A DNA stretch of 64,000 bases from the NCBI GenBank assembly GCA_036231565.1, contig JAZAHA010000005.1, positions 1 through 64,000 on the forward strand. The letters are read 5' to 3'. Position numbers and translations under genes: made by a program. Below the pieces are notes generated by a model. The model saw only the letters and a program-made list of their open reading frames with translations. It did not search any database and was not told where the DNA came from. Source of the stretch: Maricaulis sp036231565 (lineage in GTDB: Bacteria > Pseudomonadota > Alphaproteobacteria > Caulobacterales > Maricaulaceae). Shown piece by piece: positions 16,375 through 24,518 of the stretch; position 1 is the stretch's first letter, and each line of letters opens with the position of its first letter.

Positions 16375-17169
16375 CTATTCCGCCCAGCTCGGCTTGCGGC
16401 GTTCCAGGAAGGCGGCAAGACCTTCCTGGCCCTCTTCGGAGGCACGGCGGCGGGCTATGGCCTTGGCGGTGTGTACGGCAAGACCGTGATTGATCTCCTG
16501 GCCGAACACATCGTCGACCAGCTTTTTGGCATCGTGCACGGCGCCGGGCGCAGCGGAGAAAGCGAGCTTGGCGAGATGCTCTTCCATCTGCGCCATCTCT
16601 TCCATCGTCTCGACGGTGTACTGCGCCAGGCCGATCTTCTCGGCGAAGGTGCCATCAAAGCCTTCGCCCGTCGCGAACAGGGCGCGGGCCCATTTCGGGC
16701 CGATCGCACGCACGACGTAAGGCGAGATCGTCGCCGGGGTCAGGCCAAGACGGACTTCGGAGAAGCGGATCTGGGCGTCCTTCATCACTACGCCGACATC
16801 GCAGGCGGCCAGCAGGCCGGCGCCGCCGCCCATCGCAGCGCCATGCACCAGGGCCACGGTGAGCTGGGGCAGTTCGTGCAGGCGCTTGAGCATATTGGCC
16901 AGCGCCATCGCGTCTTCTTCATTGTCGGCTTCGGTGAACAGGGCCGATGCTTTCATCCAGTCCAGATCGGCACCGGCAGAGAAACTCTTGCCGGCCCCGC
17001 GCAGGAAGACGATGCGCACGCCGTTCTCACTCGCCCGCAGCGTCTCGAACATGTCGGACAGCTGGGCGATCACTTCCGCATTGAAGGCATTGTGCTTGTC
17101 GGGACGGTTCAGCGTGATCACCGCCACACCGGCCGGGCTGACATCGAGAAGCACGGGCGCGTCGGACAT
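16375..17169 (-). CDS. Enoyl-CoA hydratase family, probable methylglutaconyl-CoA hydratase
   Basis: A 264-residue crotonase-fold enzyme: NRPDKHNAFNAEV (CoA-binding loop, near 20-32), LRGAGKSFSAGADLDWMK (oxyanion hole, about 54-71), and GAAMGGGAGLLAACDVGV (about 109-126). The HRSAGADL-like SAGADLDWM motif plus location between mcc genes supports 3-methylglutaconyl-CoA hydratase (liuC/atuE type), which hydrates methylglutaconyl-CoA to HMG-CoA. The exact substrate is inferred from context. It precedes DUF817 and mccA in the same direction; a family-A repeat lies upstream of its start. Confidence 0.85.
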   Translation of the reverse strand: MSDAPVLLDVSPAGVAVITLNRPDKHNAFNAEVIAQLSDMFETLRASENGVRIVFLRGAGKSFSAGADLDWMKASALFTEADNEEDAMALANMLKRLHELPQLTVALVHGAAMGGGAGLLAACDVGVVMKDAQIRFSEVRLGLTPATISPYVVRAIGPKWARALFATGEGFDGTFAEKIGLAQYTVETMEEMAQMEEHLAKLAFSAAPGAVHDAKKLVDDVFGQEINHGLAVHTAKAIARRRASEEGQEGLAAFLERRKPSWAE

Positions 17170-17250
17170 GGGAAGGCTCCTTCATTTCGGGGCTGTGTGT
17201 GCCAAGGCTTAGCGCTCGCCCGCCGCCGTCACAATGAAAAAGCACAACTC

Positions 17251-17397
17251 ATCCTTCCCCTTGATGGGGAAGGTGGGCCGAAGCGGAGCTTCGGGTCGGA
17301 AGGGGTGAATCCCGGTGGGGGCAAATTCGCGAACACCTCCCCCCACCCCCTCCACCACGCCTGCGGCGCGGTCCCCCTGCCCCATCAAGGGGCAGTA
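17251..17397. repeat. Dispersed intergenic repeat, family A, copy 3
   Basis: The best-preserved copy, 147 bp. The left end is the hairpin CCTTCCCC-ttgat-GGGGAAGG (17253-17273). An internal hairpin CCGAAG-cggag-CTTCGG lies at 17278-17294. The right end is CTGCCCC-atcaa-GGGGCAG (17377-17395). The two ends are inverted relative to each other (ATCCTTCCCCTTGATGGG and ATACTGCCCCTTGATGGG). It sits between the hydratase start and a terminator. Confidence 0.8.
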
Positions 17398-17413
17398 TGG
17401 AGCGTGGCACATG

Positions 17414-17443
17414 AAAAAGGGCCGCTGGATTGCCGGCGGCCCT
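17414..17443 (-). terminator. Rho-independent terminator of the small membrane protein gene
   Basis: AGGGCCGC and GCGGCCCT (17418-17425 and 17436-17443) form an 8-bp GC stem with a 10-base loop, followed on the minus strand by a run of five T. It lies 27 bp after the stop of the gene ending at 17470. It should separate the upstream membrane genes from the hydratase-DUF817-mccA group. Confidence 0.85.
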
Positions 17444-17469
17444 CTGTCTTTGCAGGTCTCGCGACAGGA

Positions 17470-17862
17470 TCAGTCGCCGCGGAAAATCAGGCCCTTGATC
17501 AGCCCCAGGACCAGGATGGCGACGAAGTAACCGATCGCCAGGGCGCCCAGATAGAGCAGGTAATCGGTCTGGGTGAATTGCTGTACGAAGCCGTTGAAGT
17601 CAAAGCTGGTCGATCCGCCCCGCACCATCGGCATCACGATGTCCACGATCACGTGGATGATCACGCCTACAACGGTGAAGATCAGGATCGCGCCGATCTC
17701 GCGCATCAACAGCGCCAGGACCAGTGCGATCACGCCCAGCTGGATACCCAGCATCATCCAGTTGACGGAGCTGACCCCGTCACCGGCATAGGCAATCAGG
17801 CCCGGCATGAAGAAATCGATAGCGGGCTGGATGTAGCCCATGATCTGGTCGAGAAATTCCAT
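17470..17862 (-). CDS. Small membrane protein, paralogue A of tandem pair
   Basis: A 130-residue protein with about three membrane segments (roughly 44-62, 67-85 and 105-124) and an amphipathic N-terminus (MEFLDQIMGYIQPAIDFF). The last segment and tail (YLGALAIGYFVAILVLGLIKGLIFRGD) parallel the end of the next gene upstream (RYAGVLFVGYLIVVAILFAIKRMVFRK), so the two are probably tandem duplicates. No family recognised. The ATG at 17862 follows ggaagggga; an upstream GTG is less likely. A strong terminator follows. Confidence 0.65.
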   Translation of the reverse strand: MEFLDQIMGYIQPAIDFFMPGLIAYAGDGVSSVNWMMLGIQLGVIALVLALLMREIGAILIFTVVGVIIHVIVDIVMPMVRGGSTSFDFNGFVQQFTQTDYLLYLGALAIGYFVAILVLGLIKGLIFRGD

Positions 17863-17982
17863 AACGCGGTCCCCTTCCGCCACTTAACGCCGGCTCCACC
17901 TTACCCCAAGTTCGAGCCATCCGTTAACGATCTTTCCAAACATGTCTCAGGGAAAGCGCGTTCTCCTGAGACGCGAATACCG

Positions 17983-18294
17983 CTACTTTCTGAAAACCAT
18001 CCGCTTGATCGCGAAAAGGATCGCCACAACGATCAGATAGCCGACGAACAACACTCCAGCATAACGCCAGAAGTGCGGCTCCAGGAGCGGCGGCAGGCTG
18101 AACCCGCCTGATTCTGCAATGACGGGCGCCAGGCTTTCCAGCACGATATGAGCCAGAGTGGCGCCAACAGCGATAAAGGGCAGTCGTGCCCAGGCAGTCA
18201 TCATCAAGGTCGCCACGACAGCCACAAGCAGGCCGAGCACCGCGTTGACTTCCGCGAAGCCTTCACGGGCAAACCCCAGAATGGACTCAAGCAT
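17983..18294 (-). CDS. Small membrane protein, paralogue B of tandem pair
   Basis: A 103-residue protein starting MLESILGFAREGF, with about three membrane segments (roughly 15-35, 38-55 and 76-95) and a basic tail KRMVFRK. It shares layout and C-terminal pattern with the gene 120 bp downstream, though their overall sequence identity looks low. The start follows ggggag. Longer in-frame starts are unlikely because the added residues are not membrane-like and lack a ribosome-binding site. Confidence 0.6.
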   Translation of the reverse strand: MLESILGFAREGFAEVNAVLGLLVAVVATLMMTAWARLPFIAVGATLAHIVLESLAPVIAESGGFSLPPLLEPHFWRYAGVLFVGYLIVVAILFAIKRMVFRK

Positions 18295-18426
18295 TTCCGA
18301 CACTCCCCCAGCGCATGTCCGTTTGCGGTCATGCCAGCCAAGTCTAGCGCGAATTAACCATTTGTCACGAGGAAAGCATCCGGAGGCCCAGAGCAACTCT
18401 TTGAATTTTCGGGTATTACAAGCGAG

Positions 18427-19014
18427 CTATACGCCGCGCCGCCCCAGTCCCTCGACGTTGTGCAGCATCCTGGCGCGCCCCTTGGGACCCGCGGCTTCAA
18501 CACCACCAAGTATCGTCCGGCGAACCGGCTTGAAGCCGGATATGCGTAAGATGCCCTGCTCAAGCGCCTTCACACTGTGCCCGCCGAACAGGGTGCCGTA
18601 GGCAAAGCCGGGCATGCCCATGGTCACGATGACCCGGGCAGACTTGCCCTTCATTTTCTGCGCCGGCCAGCCAGCACCGTCTTTGGTCGTGGCAATGAAG
18701 AACTCATTGCGGGCGATCTGCTCGAGAAACGCCTTCAGACGGGCGGGCATACAGCCCAGCCATAGCGGGAAAACAAGCACGAGATGTTCGGCTGCCGCAA
18801 GCTTGCCGCGCTCCTCGGCAATCTGCGCGGCCGGCGGCGTATCGAATTCGGACTGGTTATGCAGCAAGTCGACCGGCAAGGTGCCGATATCGATCCGGCT
18901 GACTTCAAAGCCTGCCTCGCGGGCGCCGCGCTCATAGGCTTCCGCCAGCGCCGGAACAAAATGCTCCGGCGAAGCGTCCGGATGTCCGTTGATAATGCAG
19001 ATCGACCGCTTCAT
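18427..19014 (-). CDS. Flavodoxin-fold NAD(P)H oxidoreductase
   Basis: A 195-residue protein of the NAD(P)H:quinone oxidoreductase (MdaB/KefF-like) flavodoxin fold. CIINGHPDASPEHF (about 4-17) is the phosphate-binding start; EHLVLVFPLWLGCMPARLKAFLEQI (about 80-104) is the conserved flavin-proximal W/PAxLK motif; VTMGMPGFAYGTLFGG supplies the later flavin contact. It likely uses FMN/FAD to reduce quinones or other acceptors. It lies 74 bp downstream of mccB on the same strand. ATG 19014 is supported by gggag and removes a spurious ten-residue extension. Confidence 0.8.
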   Translation of the reverse strand: MKRSICIINGHPDASPEHFVPALAEAYERGAREAGFEVSRIDIGTLPVDLLHNQSEFDTPPAAQIAEERGKLAAAEHLVLVFPLWLGCMPARLKAFLEQIARNEFFIATTKDGAGWPAQKMKGKSARVIVTMGMPGFAYGTLFGGHSVKALEQGILRISGFKPVRRTILGGVEAAGPKGRARMLHNVEGLGRRGV

Positions 19015-19088
19015 GACCGCACTCCCTGTGCGGTCTCTATACACCCGGCATCCGTACAGAGCCGCGCGTCACGGCGCCGCAGGGCGGC

Positions 19089-20696
19089 CTACATCCGGAA
19101 CACGCCGAATTTCGTCTTTTCGATCGGGGCATTCAACGAAGCAGAAAGCGACAGGCCGAGCACGCGGCGCGTGTCGGCCGGCGCGATCACGCCGTCATCC
19201 CACATGCGGGCGGTCGAGAAATACGGGTGCCCTTCGGCCTCATAGGCCTCGCGGATCGGCTGTTTGAACTTCGCCTCGTCCTCGGCCGGCCAGTCCTCGC
19301 CGCGCGCTTCCATGGCGTCGCGCTTCACCGTGGCCAGCACCGAGGCAGCCTGCTCGCCCCCCATCACCGAGATGCGCGCATTCGGCCACATGAAGAGAAA
19401 GCGCGGGGAATAGGCCCGGCCGCACATGCCGTAATTGCCGGCGCCGTAGGAGCCGCCGATGATGACGGTGAATTTCGGGCCCTTGAAGGTCGACACGGCG
19501 GTGACGAGCTTGGCGCCATCCTTGGCGATGCCGCCGGCCTCGTATTTCGAACCGACCATGAAGCCGGTGATATTCTGCAGGAAGATCAGCGGGATGCCGC
19601 GCTGGGCACACAGCTCGATGAAGTGGGCGCCCTTCTGGGCGCTCTCGGAGAAGAGAATGCCGTTATTGGCGATAATGCCGACCGGCATGCCGTAGAGCCG
19701 GGCGAAACCGGTCACCAGCGTCTCGCCATAGAGTTTCTTGAACTCGTCGAATTCGGACCCATCGACGATCCGCGCGATCACTTCGCGCACATCGAAGGGC
19801 GCGCGCGTATCGGTGGGGATGACACCGCCGAGCTCCGCCGGATCGTATTTCGGCTCGCGAGGATCGATGACGTCCAGACCGATCGTCTTGACCGAGTTCA
19901 GCGTACCGACGATCCGCCGGGCCGTGTGCAGGGCGTGCTCGTCATTGGCGGCATAGTGGTCGGCCACGCCGGAGACACGGGCGTGCACATCGGCGCCGCC
20001 CAGATCCTCGGCCGAAATCACCTCTCCCGTCGCCGCCTTAACCAGCGGCGGACCGCCCAGGAAGATCGTGCCCTGCTTGCGCACGATCACCGTCTCGTCC
20101 GACATCGCCGGCACATAGGCGCCGCCCGCCGTGCACGAGCCCATCACCACGGCGATCTGGGGAATACCCTCGGCGGACATGTTGGCCTGGTTGAAGAAGA
20201 TGCGGCCAAAATGGTCTCGATCGGGAAACACTTCGGCCTGGTGCGGCAGGTTCGCACCTCCGCTATCGACCAGATAAACGCAGGGCAGACGGTTCTGCAT
20301 CGCGATTTCCTGGGCGCGCAGGTGCTTCTTCACCGTCATCGGATAATAGGCACCGCCCTTGATGGTCGGATCGTTGCACACGACCATCACTTCACGGCCC
20401 GACACGCGCCCGATACCGGCAATCATTCCGGCCCCGTGGACATTGCCCTCATACATGCCATTGGCCGCCAGCGCGCCGATCTCCAGGAAGGGCGAGCCGG
20501 GATCCAGCAGACGCTCCACCCGGTCGCGGGGCAACAGCTTGCCCCGGGCGACATGGCGCTCGCGCGACCGTTCCGATCCACCCAGAGCCGCCTCGGCCGT
20601 CTTCGCGCGCAGGTCGGCGACCAGCGCCTCCATCGCCGCCGCGTTCTCGCGGAAGGTATCGGACTGGGGATCGATGGCGGAAGCGAGCTGGGTCAT
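19089..20696 (-). CDS. mccB: Methylcrotonyl-CoA carboxylase carboxyltransferase (beta) subunit
   Basis: A 535-residue carboxyltransferase of the acetyl/propionyl/methylcrotonyl-CoA carboxylase family. It has the N-terminal acyl-CoA site (GKLLPRDRVERLLDPGSPFLEIG, then GIGRVSGREVMVVCNDPTIKGGAYYP, typical of MCC-beta), SCTAGGAYVPAMSDE, GIIANNGILFSESAQKGAHFIELC and FKGPKFTVIIGGSYGAGNYGMCGRAYSPRFLFMWP (oxyanion loop). It transfers carboxybiotin CO2 to 3-methylcrotonyl-CoA together with MccA at 13478. The usual partners isovaleryl-CoA dehydrogenase and HMG-CoA lyase are not in this window. Confidence 0.93.
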   Translation of the reverse strand: MTQLASAIDPQSDTFRENAAAMEALVADLRAKTAEAALGGSERSRERHVARGKLLPRDRVERLLDPGSPFLEIGALAANGMYEGNVHGAGMIAGIGRVSGREVMVVCNDPTIKGGAYYPMTVKKHLRAQEIAMQNRLPCVYLVDSGGANLPHQAEVFPDRDHFGRIFFNQANMSAEGIPQIAVVMGSCTAGGAYVPAMSDETVIVRKQGTIFLGGPPLVKAATGEVISAEDLGGADVHARVSGVADHYAANDEHALHTARRIVGTLNSVKTIGLDVIDPREPKYDPAELGGVIPTDTRAPFDVREVIARIVDGSEFDEFKKLYGETLVTGFARLYGMPVGIIANNGILFSESAQKGAHFIELCAQRGIPLIFLQNITGFMVGSKYEAGGIAKDGAKLVTAVSTFKGPKFTVIIGGSYGAGNYGMCGRAYSPRFLFMWPNARISVMGGEQAASVLATVKRDAMEARGEDWPAEDEAKFKQPIREAYEAEGHPYFSTARMWDDGVIAPADTRRVLGLSLSASLNAPIEKTKFGVFRM

Positions 20697-21180
20697 GATC
20701 GGGTCCCGGTTTGGTCAATCTCTGCCGCTGCTTAACCCGCCAAGCCACCCGAGCGCAATTGTTGCTGCATCCAAAGCGGTTTCCGCACGCATCTTTCCCG
20801 GTGCAAGCCCAACGGGACAAGACCATGCGCAAACACGCAGATTCTGCCGATCACCGCGTACTACCGAGCCGACCTGATTCGGCGCCTGGCGGCTCGCGCA
20901 GGACCAGGTACCGGGCCCGCGCAAACCGGACGGGAAACGGAAAAGTTGTTGCTTTGTCAGGAACGCAACCGGGTTTCCCACGTTGTTTGGATGGAATGCC
21001 TTGGCGCCGTCACACTTCTCCGGCAATGTCTGACACGGACCGCCGGGACAGGGCGGGCAGGGCGAATGAAAAATGAGCGCGCGGCCGGGTTAACGAGTGA
21101 TTCAGGCCTCCGCTCGCAGGCTCACAGGCGTGATCTTCACGCGTTCTGTGAAGTCCCGATTTCGTTCGCGGGAGGGAGCA
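20697..21180. other. Intergenic stretch of 484 bp without a convincing gene
   Basis: The short frames here (the longest about 120 codons) have no family resemblance, good ribosome-binding site or conserved-looking composition. The only structure I can point to is a 6-bp inverted repeat CTTCAC-gcgttct-GTGAAG at 21135-21153, close to the next gene's start, and a half-match to a CtrA box (TTAACGAGTGATTCA, 21092). Promoters for mccB (minus) and the 21181 gene (plus) must lie here. A small RNA is possible but unsupported. Confidence 0.5.
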
Positions 21181-21816
21181 ATGCGTAAGCAAATTGTTGT
21201 TTCCATAGGCTTTGCAGCCGCGCTCTGCGCCCCTGCCATGGCGCAGTCCGCCATCGATTCCGAGGCCTGGCTGACCGCCCCGGCGAGCGTCGAGAACCCC
21301 GGCGCCGTGCGCTGGCGGATCACGACGGAATCGGCCAGCGGCACGCCCGTCGTCATCGGCTCCGGCCAGACCGAAGGCGACCGCGAGATTTCCGCCATCG
21401 CCGGCCAGATCGACTTCTATCCTTTCGGCGACGAATTCTACCTGTCGGCCGGCACGGTCGCACCCAATGACCGGGGCCGCTACCCGCTCTGGGCGCGTGA
21501 TACCCGCCAGCGCCCCGACGTCTTCCCGCACGCTGAACTGGCTGAAACCGCCAGTCCTAGCCAGATCGAGCGCCTGACCCGCTATTTCGGTGCCGGCGTC
21601 ACAGTCCAGACGATTGACGACTGGAGCCTGACGGTGGAAGGCGGCGCCTATTTCCAGGACTCCGGTGAAGACCGGATGGTGCTGTTCGATCCCGATACCG
21701 GGGAGAACCTGCCGCTGCTGGAAGACCTCGACAGGATGGATGCCGAAGCCGTCGGCGAAACCCAGAGCCGCTCCGTCCGCCCGGTCGGCCATCTGGTGCT
21801 GCGCCGCCGCTTCTAG
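21181..21816 (+). CDS. Hypothetical exported protein, possible small outer-membrane beta-barrel
   Basis: A 211-residue protein. Residues 1-21 are a signal peptide (cleavage after AMAQS). The mature part is strand-rich and ends in VGHLVLRRRF; a terminal phenylalanine after alternating hydrophobics is the usual targeting signal for outer-membrane barrels. The internal repeats of aromatic-polar strands (WRITTESASGTPVVIGSG, FYPFGDEFYLSAGTV, WSLTVEGGAYF) are consistent. Family not recognised. A strong gggaggg ribosome-binding site precedes the ATG. It is 97 bp upstream of the patatin gene. Confidence 0.6.
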   Translation: MRKQIVVSIGFAAALCAPAMAQSAIDSEAWLTAPASVENPGAVRWRITTESASGTPVVIGSGQTEGDREISAIAGQIDFYPFGDEFYLSAGTVAPNDRGRYPLWARDTRQRPDVFPHAELAETASPSQIERLTRYFGAGVTVQTIDDWSLTVEGGAYFQDSGEDRMVLFDPDTGENLPLLEDLDRMDAEAVGETQSRSVRPVGHLVLRRRF

Positions 21817-21913
21817 CGCTGCGCCCGACCAGGACGCCGCAGGCGCCCATCCCCCTTCATATCGCCCCGCGCGACGCCTAGAGTAAGCGCCGAATCTCGA
21901 TGATCGGCGCACC

Positions 21914-23668
21914 ATGCCTCTCAACCTGTCTTTCCTGCCCTTTCTCAACCGGATCGAGAAATCGGTGCTCGATGCCGTCGAGCACGAGGTGGAATGGTTC
22001 TGCCTGCCGGCCGGCAAATTGCTGTTCCGGGAAGGAGACGATGCAGATGCCTTCTATCTGGTTCGCTCCGGCGCCCTTGCGGCTTTCCGGGACGGGGCCC
22101 TGGGGCGGCCGGACCTGATCGGCTATATCCGCGCCGGTGAACCCGTCGGCGAAATGTCGCTGCTGGACGAGACGCCGCATTCGGCCAGCGTCTACGCCCT
22201 GCGCGATAGCGAGCTGATCCGCTTGCCCAAGGCCAGTTTCGAACGCCTCACTTCCAAGCATGCCAGCCTGATGCGCGAGCTGTCCCGCATGATGCTGGCA
22301 CGACTGCGCGGCCCCAACCGGTCGGCAGGATCGGAGCCACGCGTTTTCGCCCTGATCTCGACCTCACCCACCATCGATCTCGACTACCGGGCCCGGGAGC
22401 TCGAGGCAGCGCTGAAAACGATCGGCACCAGCTGTGCCATCGCCGACGAGACCTGTTCCGACTGGAACGCCAGCCAGCTCGATGCACTCGAACAGGACCA
22501 TGATGTCGTCCTGCTGGTCGCGCGCTTTTCAGATCCGGGCTGGGCACGCCGCGCCATGGGCCGGGCCGACCGGATGTGGCTGTTCGCGCGTGCCGATGCG
22601 CGCCCCTCCACCCCGCTCCTGCCGGACGACCCCTCGCCTGCCATGCGGCTGAAACTTCTCGACGTAGTGCTGCTGCATCCCGGCGGCGTCACAGCAGCAT
22701 CGCGCCCCCAGGAATGGGCCGATGCCTCGGACGCTGCCCGCGTCTTCCACTGGCGCCAGGACCAGCATGTCGCCGACACGGCCCGCCTCGCCCGCACGCT
22801 CGCCGGCAAGTCCGTCGGCCTTGTCGTGTCGGGCGGCGGGGCCCGGGCCTATGCCCATCTCGGTGCAATCCGCGCCCTGCGTGAAGCCGGCGTGCCTTTC
22901 GATTTCGTCGGCGGCGCCTCGATGGGCGCGATTGTCGCCGCCGGTATCGCGCTCGACTGGAGCGATGACGAGCTGGACTGGCGCATCCGCAAGGCGTTCG
23001 TCGAGACCAATCCGCTGGACGACTGGACCCTTCCCGTCATCTCCATGGCGCGGGGCGAGAAGGTCGACCGACGCCTGAAAGAGCATTTCGGGGATGTAGA
23101 GATCGCCGAACTCGTACGCCCTTATTTCTGCCTGTCCTCGAACCTGGCCTCGGGCCGGCCGCATGTGCACCGGTCGGGCCGCCTGCGCGATGCGCTGCGC
23201 GCCTCGATCGCCATTCCCGGCCTCCTGCCGCCCGTCGTGGTGCATGGCCAGATCCTGGTCGACGGCGCCGTCTTCACCAACTTCCCGGCCCGCGAGATGC
23301 GCGCCTTCCATCGCGGCGCGGTGGTCGGGGTCGATGTCACCCGCGCCCAAGGCCTCAATCCGGACGATTTCATAGACCCGCCGAGTTTTTTCGGCTGGGT
23401 GCGACGGCACGGGCTGAAATCCCCGCCGCCCATCGCATCGCTGCTGATGCGTGCTGCGACGGTGGGTGTCGCCGACCATCGCGATATCGGTCGCGAAGCC
23501 GCCGACCTGCTTATCCTGCCAGACACGCCGGTCGATATCCGGCAATGGGACCGTTTCGATGAGGTGGTCGAGGCCGGCTATGAAGCCGCACAGGACATGC
23601 TGGCGGGGATCAATGACGAAATGCGTGCGCGGCTCGGCCTGCCCATACCGGCACCGGCTATAGCCTGA
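21914..23668 (+). CDS. Cyclic-nucleotide-binding patatin-like phospholipase (NTE family)
   Basis: A 584-residue protein with two modules. The N-terminal cNMP-binding domain (about 5-130) has LPAGKLLFREGDDADAFYLV and a GEMSLLDETPHSASVYAL phosphate-cassette-like segment. The C-terminal patatin domain (about 300-500) has the GGGARAYAHLG oxyanion loop (307-317), nucleophile motif GGASMG with Ser336, and the dyad aspartate in DGA at 450-452. It should hydrolyse (lyso)phospholipids at the membrane, with activity possibly modulated by cAMP or cGMP. The spacer (140-300) also resembles the NTE linker. Same-strand neighbour upstream is a putative exported protein. Confidence 0.9.
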   Translation: MPLNLSFLPFLNRIEKSVLDAVEHEVEWFCLPAGKLLFREGDDADAFYLVRSGALAAFRDGALGRPDLIGYIRAGEPVGEMSLLDETPHSASVYALRDSELIRLPKASFERLTSKHASLMRELSRMMLARLRGPNRSAGSEPRVFALISTSPTIDLDYRARELEAALKTIGTSCAIADETCSDWNASQLDALEQDHDVVLLVARFSDPGWARRAMGRADRMWLFARADARPSTPLLPDDPSPAMRLKLLDVVLLHPGGVTAASRPQEWADASDAARVFHWRQDQHVADTARLARTLAGKSVGLVVSGGGARAYAHLGAIRALREAGVPFDFVGGASMGAIVAAGIALDWSDDELDWRIRKAFVETNPLDDWTLPVISMARGEKVDRRLKEHFGDVEIAELVRPYFCLSSNLASGRPHVHRSGRLRDALRASIAIPGLLPPVVVHGQILVDGAVFTNFPAREMRAFHRGAVVGVDVTRAQGLNPDDFIDPPSFFGWVRRHGLKSPPPIASLLMRAATVGVADHRDIGREAADLLILPDTPVDIRQWDRFDEVVEAGYEAAQDMLAGINDEMRARLGLPIPAPAIA

Positions 23669-23686
23669 TCCCGCGAGCTGCCGCGC

Positions 23687-24145
23687 CTAGTCAATCCGGT
23701 TGCGATCAGGCCCGCTGAACCAGTCGGCCTCAAGCGCCCTCAACCGGCCGACCACGGATACCAGGAAGGCTGTCGACCAACCGATCAGCAGGAAGCCGGT
23801 AATCCCCTCCATCGCGGCCACCAGGCGCCAGTTGGCCGACAGCACCACATCGCCATAGCCGAGCGTGGAAAACGTGGAAGCCGAGAAATACAGCGCTTCC
23901 TCCAGCGTGCTGATCTCGCCCAACAACAGGAAGAGTCCTGCGAACAGCCAGATCTCGATGCCGTGCAGTCCCAACACACCCAGCACCACGGCCAGAATCA
24001 GCCCCGCCTGTAACAGCCGGTGCCCCGGCTCGCGCGCACCGTCGCCGCGCCAGCGGATCATCACCAAAAGCGCGCCGAGCCCCACCATGTGAATGGCCAG
24101 GACCAGCACGATCATCACGCCGGAAACCGCTAGTGCCGCAATCAT
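23687..24145 (-). CDS. Two-TM-type potassium channel protein
   Basis: A 152-residue membrane protein with segments at about 3-30, 45-76 and 108-132, and the selectivity filter TLGYGD at 94-99 after a pore helix (ALYFSASTFS). This is the ion-channel (Ion_trans_2) pore signature. There is no RCK/TrkA domain, so gating is unknown. It lacks a clear cytoplasmic ligand domain. ATG 24145 has a good gggggaag ribosome-binding site. It converges on the patatin gene across an 18-bp gap. Confidence 0.85.
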   Translation of the reverse strand: MIAALAVSGVMIVLVLAIHMVGLGALLVMIRWRGDGAREPGHRLLQAGLILAVVLGVLGLHGIEIWLFAGLFLLLGEISTLEEALYFSASTFSTLGYGDVVLSANWRLVAAMEGITGFLLIGWSTAFLVSVVGRLRALEADWFSGPDRNRID

Positions 24146-24477
24146 ACTTCCCCCTCTCCCCAAGAACCAAAACCGATCTCTGTCTCGGATTAAGCCACCG
24201 GCGATCGTAACTCATTCAGACAATTGCCAACCGACCAAAGTCCCCCTTGCCTTCCCGGTCTTCACAACGGGCTCCCGCTCGCGTCAAGCATATCGGAAGA
24301 TGGGCCGCCTCAGACATGGGTCGTGTATGAAGACTGAATCCCGGCCGTCGTTCGACGCGGAGGAAGGCAGCACAAAGGGGGAGGCCATATAAAATTATAT
24401 ATTTCAATGGGATAATTGCATTTCATTTTGCAAGTAATTATTCACTTGCAATTTGACGAACTTCATTTCATAAATAT
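24146..24477. other. Non-coding stretch with AT-rich island upstream of tetR
   Basis: No gene is visible. The first 230 bp are ordinary GC-rich spacer. From about 24390 to 24480 the sequence is strongly AT-rich (runs such as ataaaattatatattt), against about 65% GC around it. This includes the inverted repeat at 24428-24451. It is the likely promoter and regulatory region for the tetR-plsC-plsC-lplT operon, and also the upstream region of the channel gene on the minus strand. Confidence 0.6.
24428..24451. promoter_or_regulatory. Inverted repeat in AT-rich island (possible operator)
   Basis: TTGCAAGT and ACTTGCAA, 8-bp perfect arms around an 8-base AT-rich centre (aattattc). It lies 68-91 bp before the tetR start. 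It could be a second regulator-binding site or a hairpin in the leader. Confidence 0.5.
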
Positions 24478-24493
24478 GTGAATGATCGTTCAC
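24478..24493. promoter_or_regulatory. Probable TetR operator
   Basis: GTGAATGATCGTTCAC is a 16-bp palindrome apart from one symmetric base pair, with the half-site spacing common for TetR-family regulators (compare tgaacgatcgttca-type sites). It ends 25 bp before the tetR start codon, so an autoregulatory operator is the simplest reading. Confidence 0.7.
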
Positions 24494-24518
24494 ACGATCG
24501 CGATATGGGACAAGAGCC

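Noticed and set aside
15532..18111. An 859-codon plus-strand frame across DUF817, hydratase and the membrane genes
   Set aside because: Crosses a repeat and several real minus-strand genes; composition is that of an antisense shadow.
21092..21106. TTAACGAGTGATTCA as a CtrA box
   Set aside because: The second half-site is TTCA, not TTAA; too weak to list as a feature.
20711..21188. Short overlapping frames between mccB and the exported protein gene
   Set aside because: No ribosome-binding site, no recognisable family, Arg/Ala/Gly-rich translation typical of non-coding GC-rich DNA.
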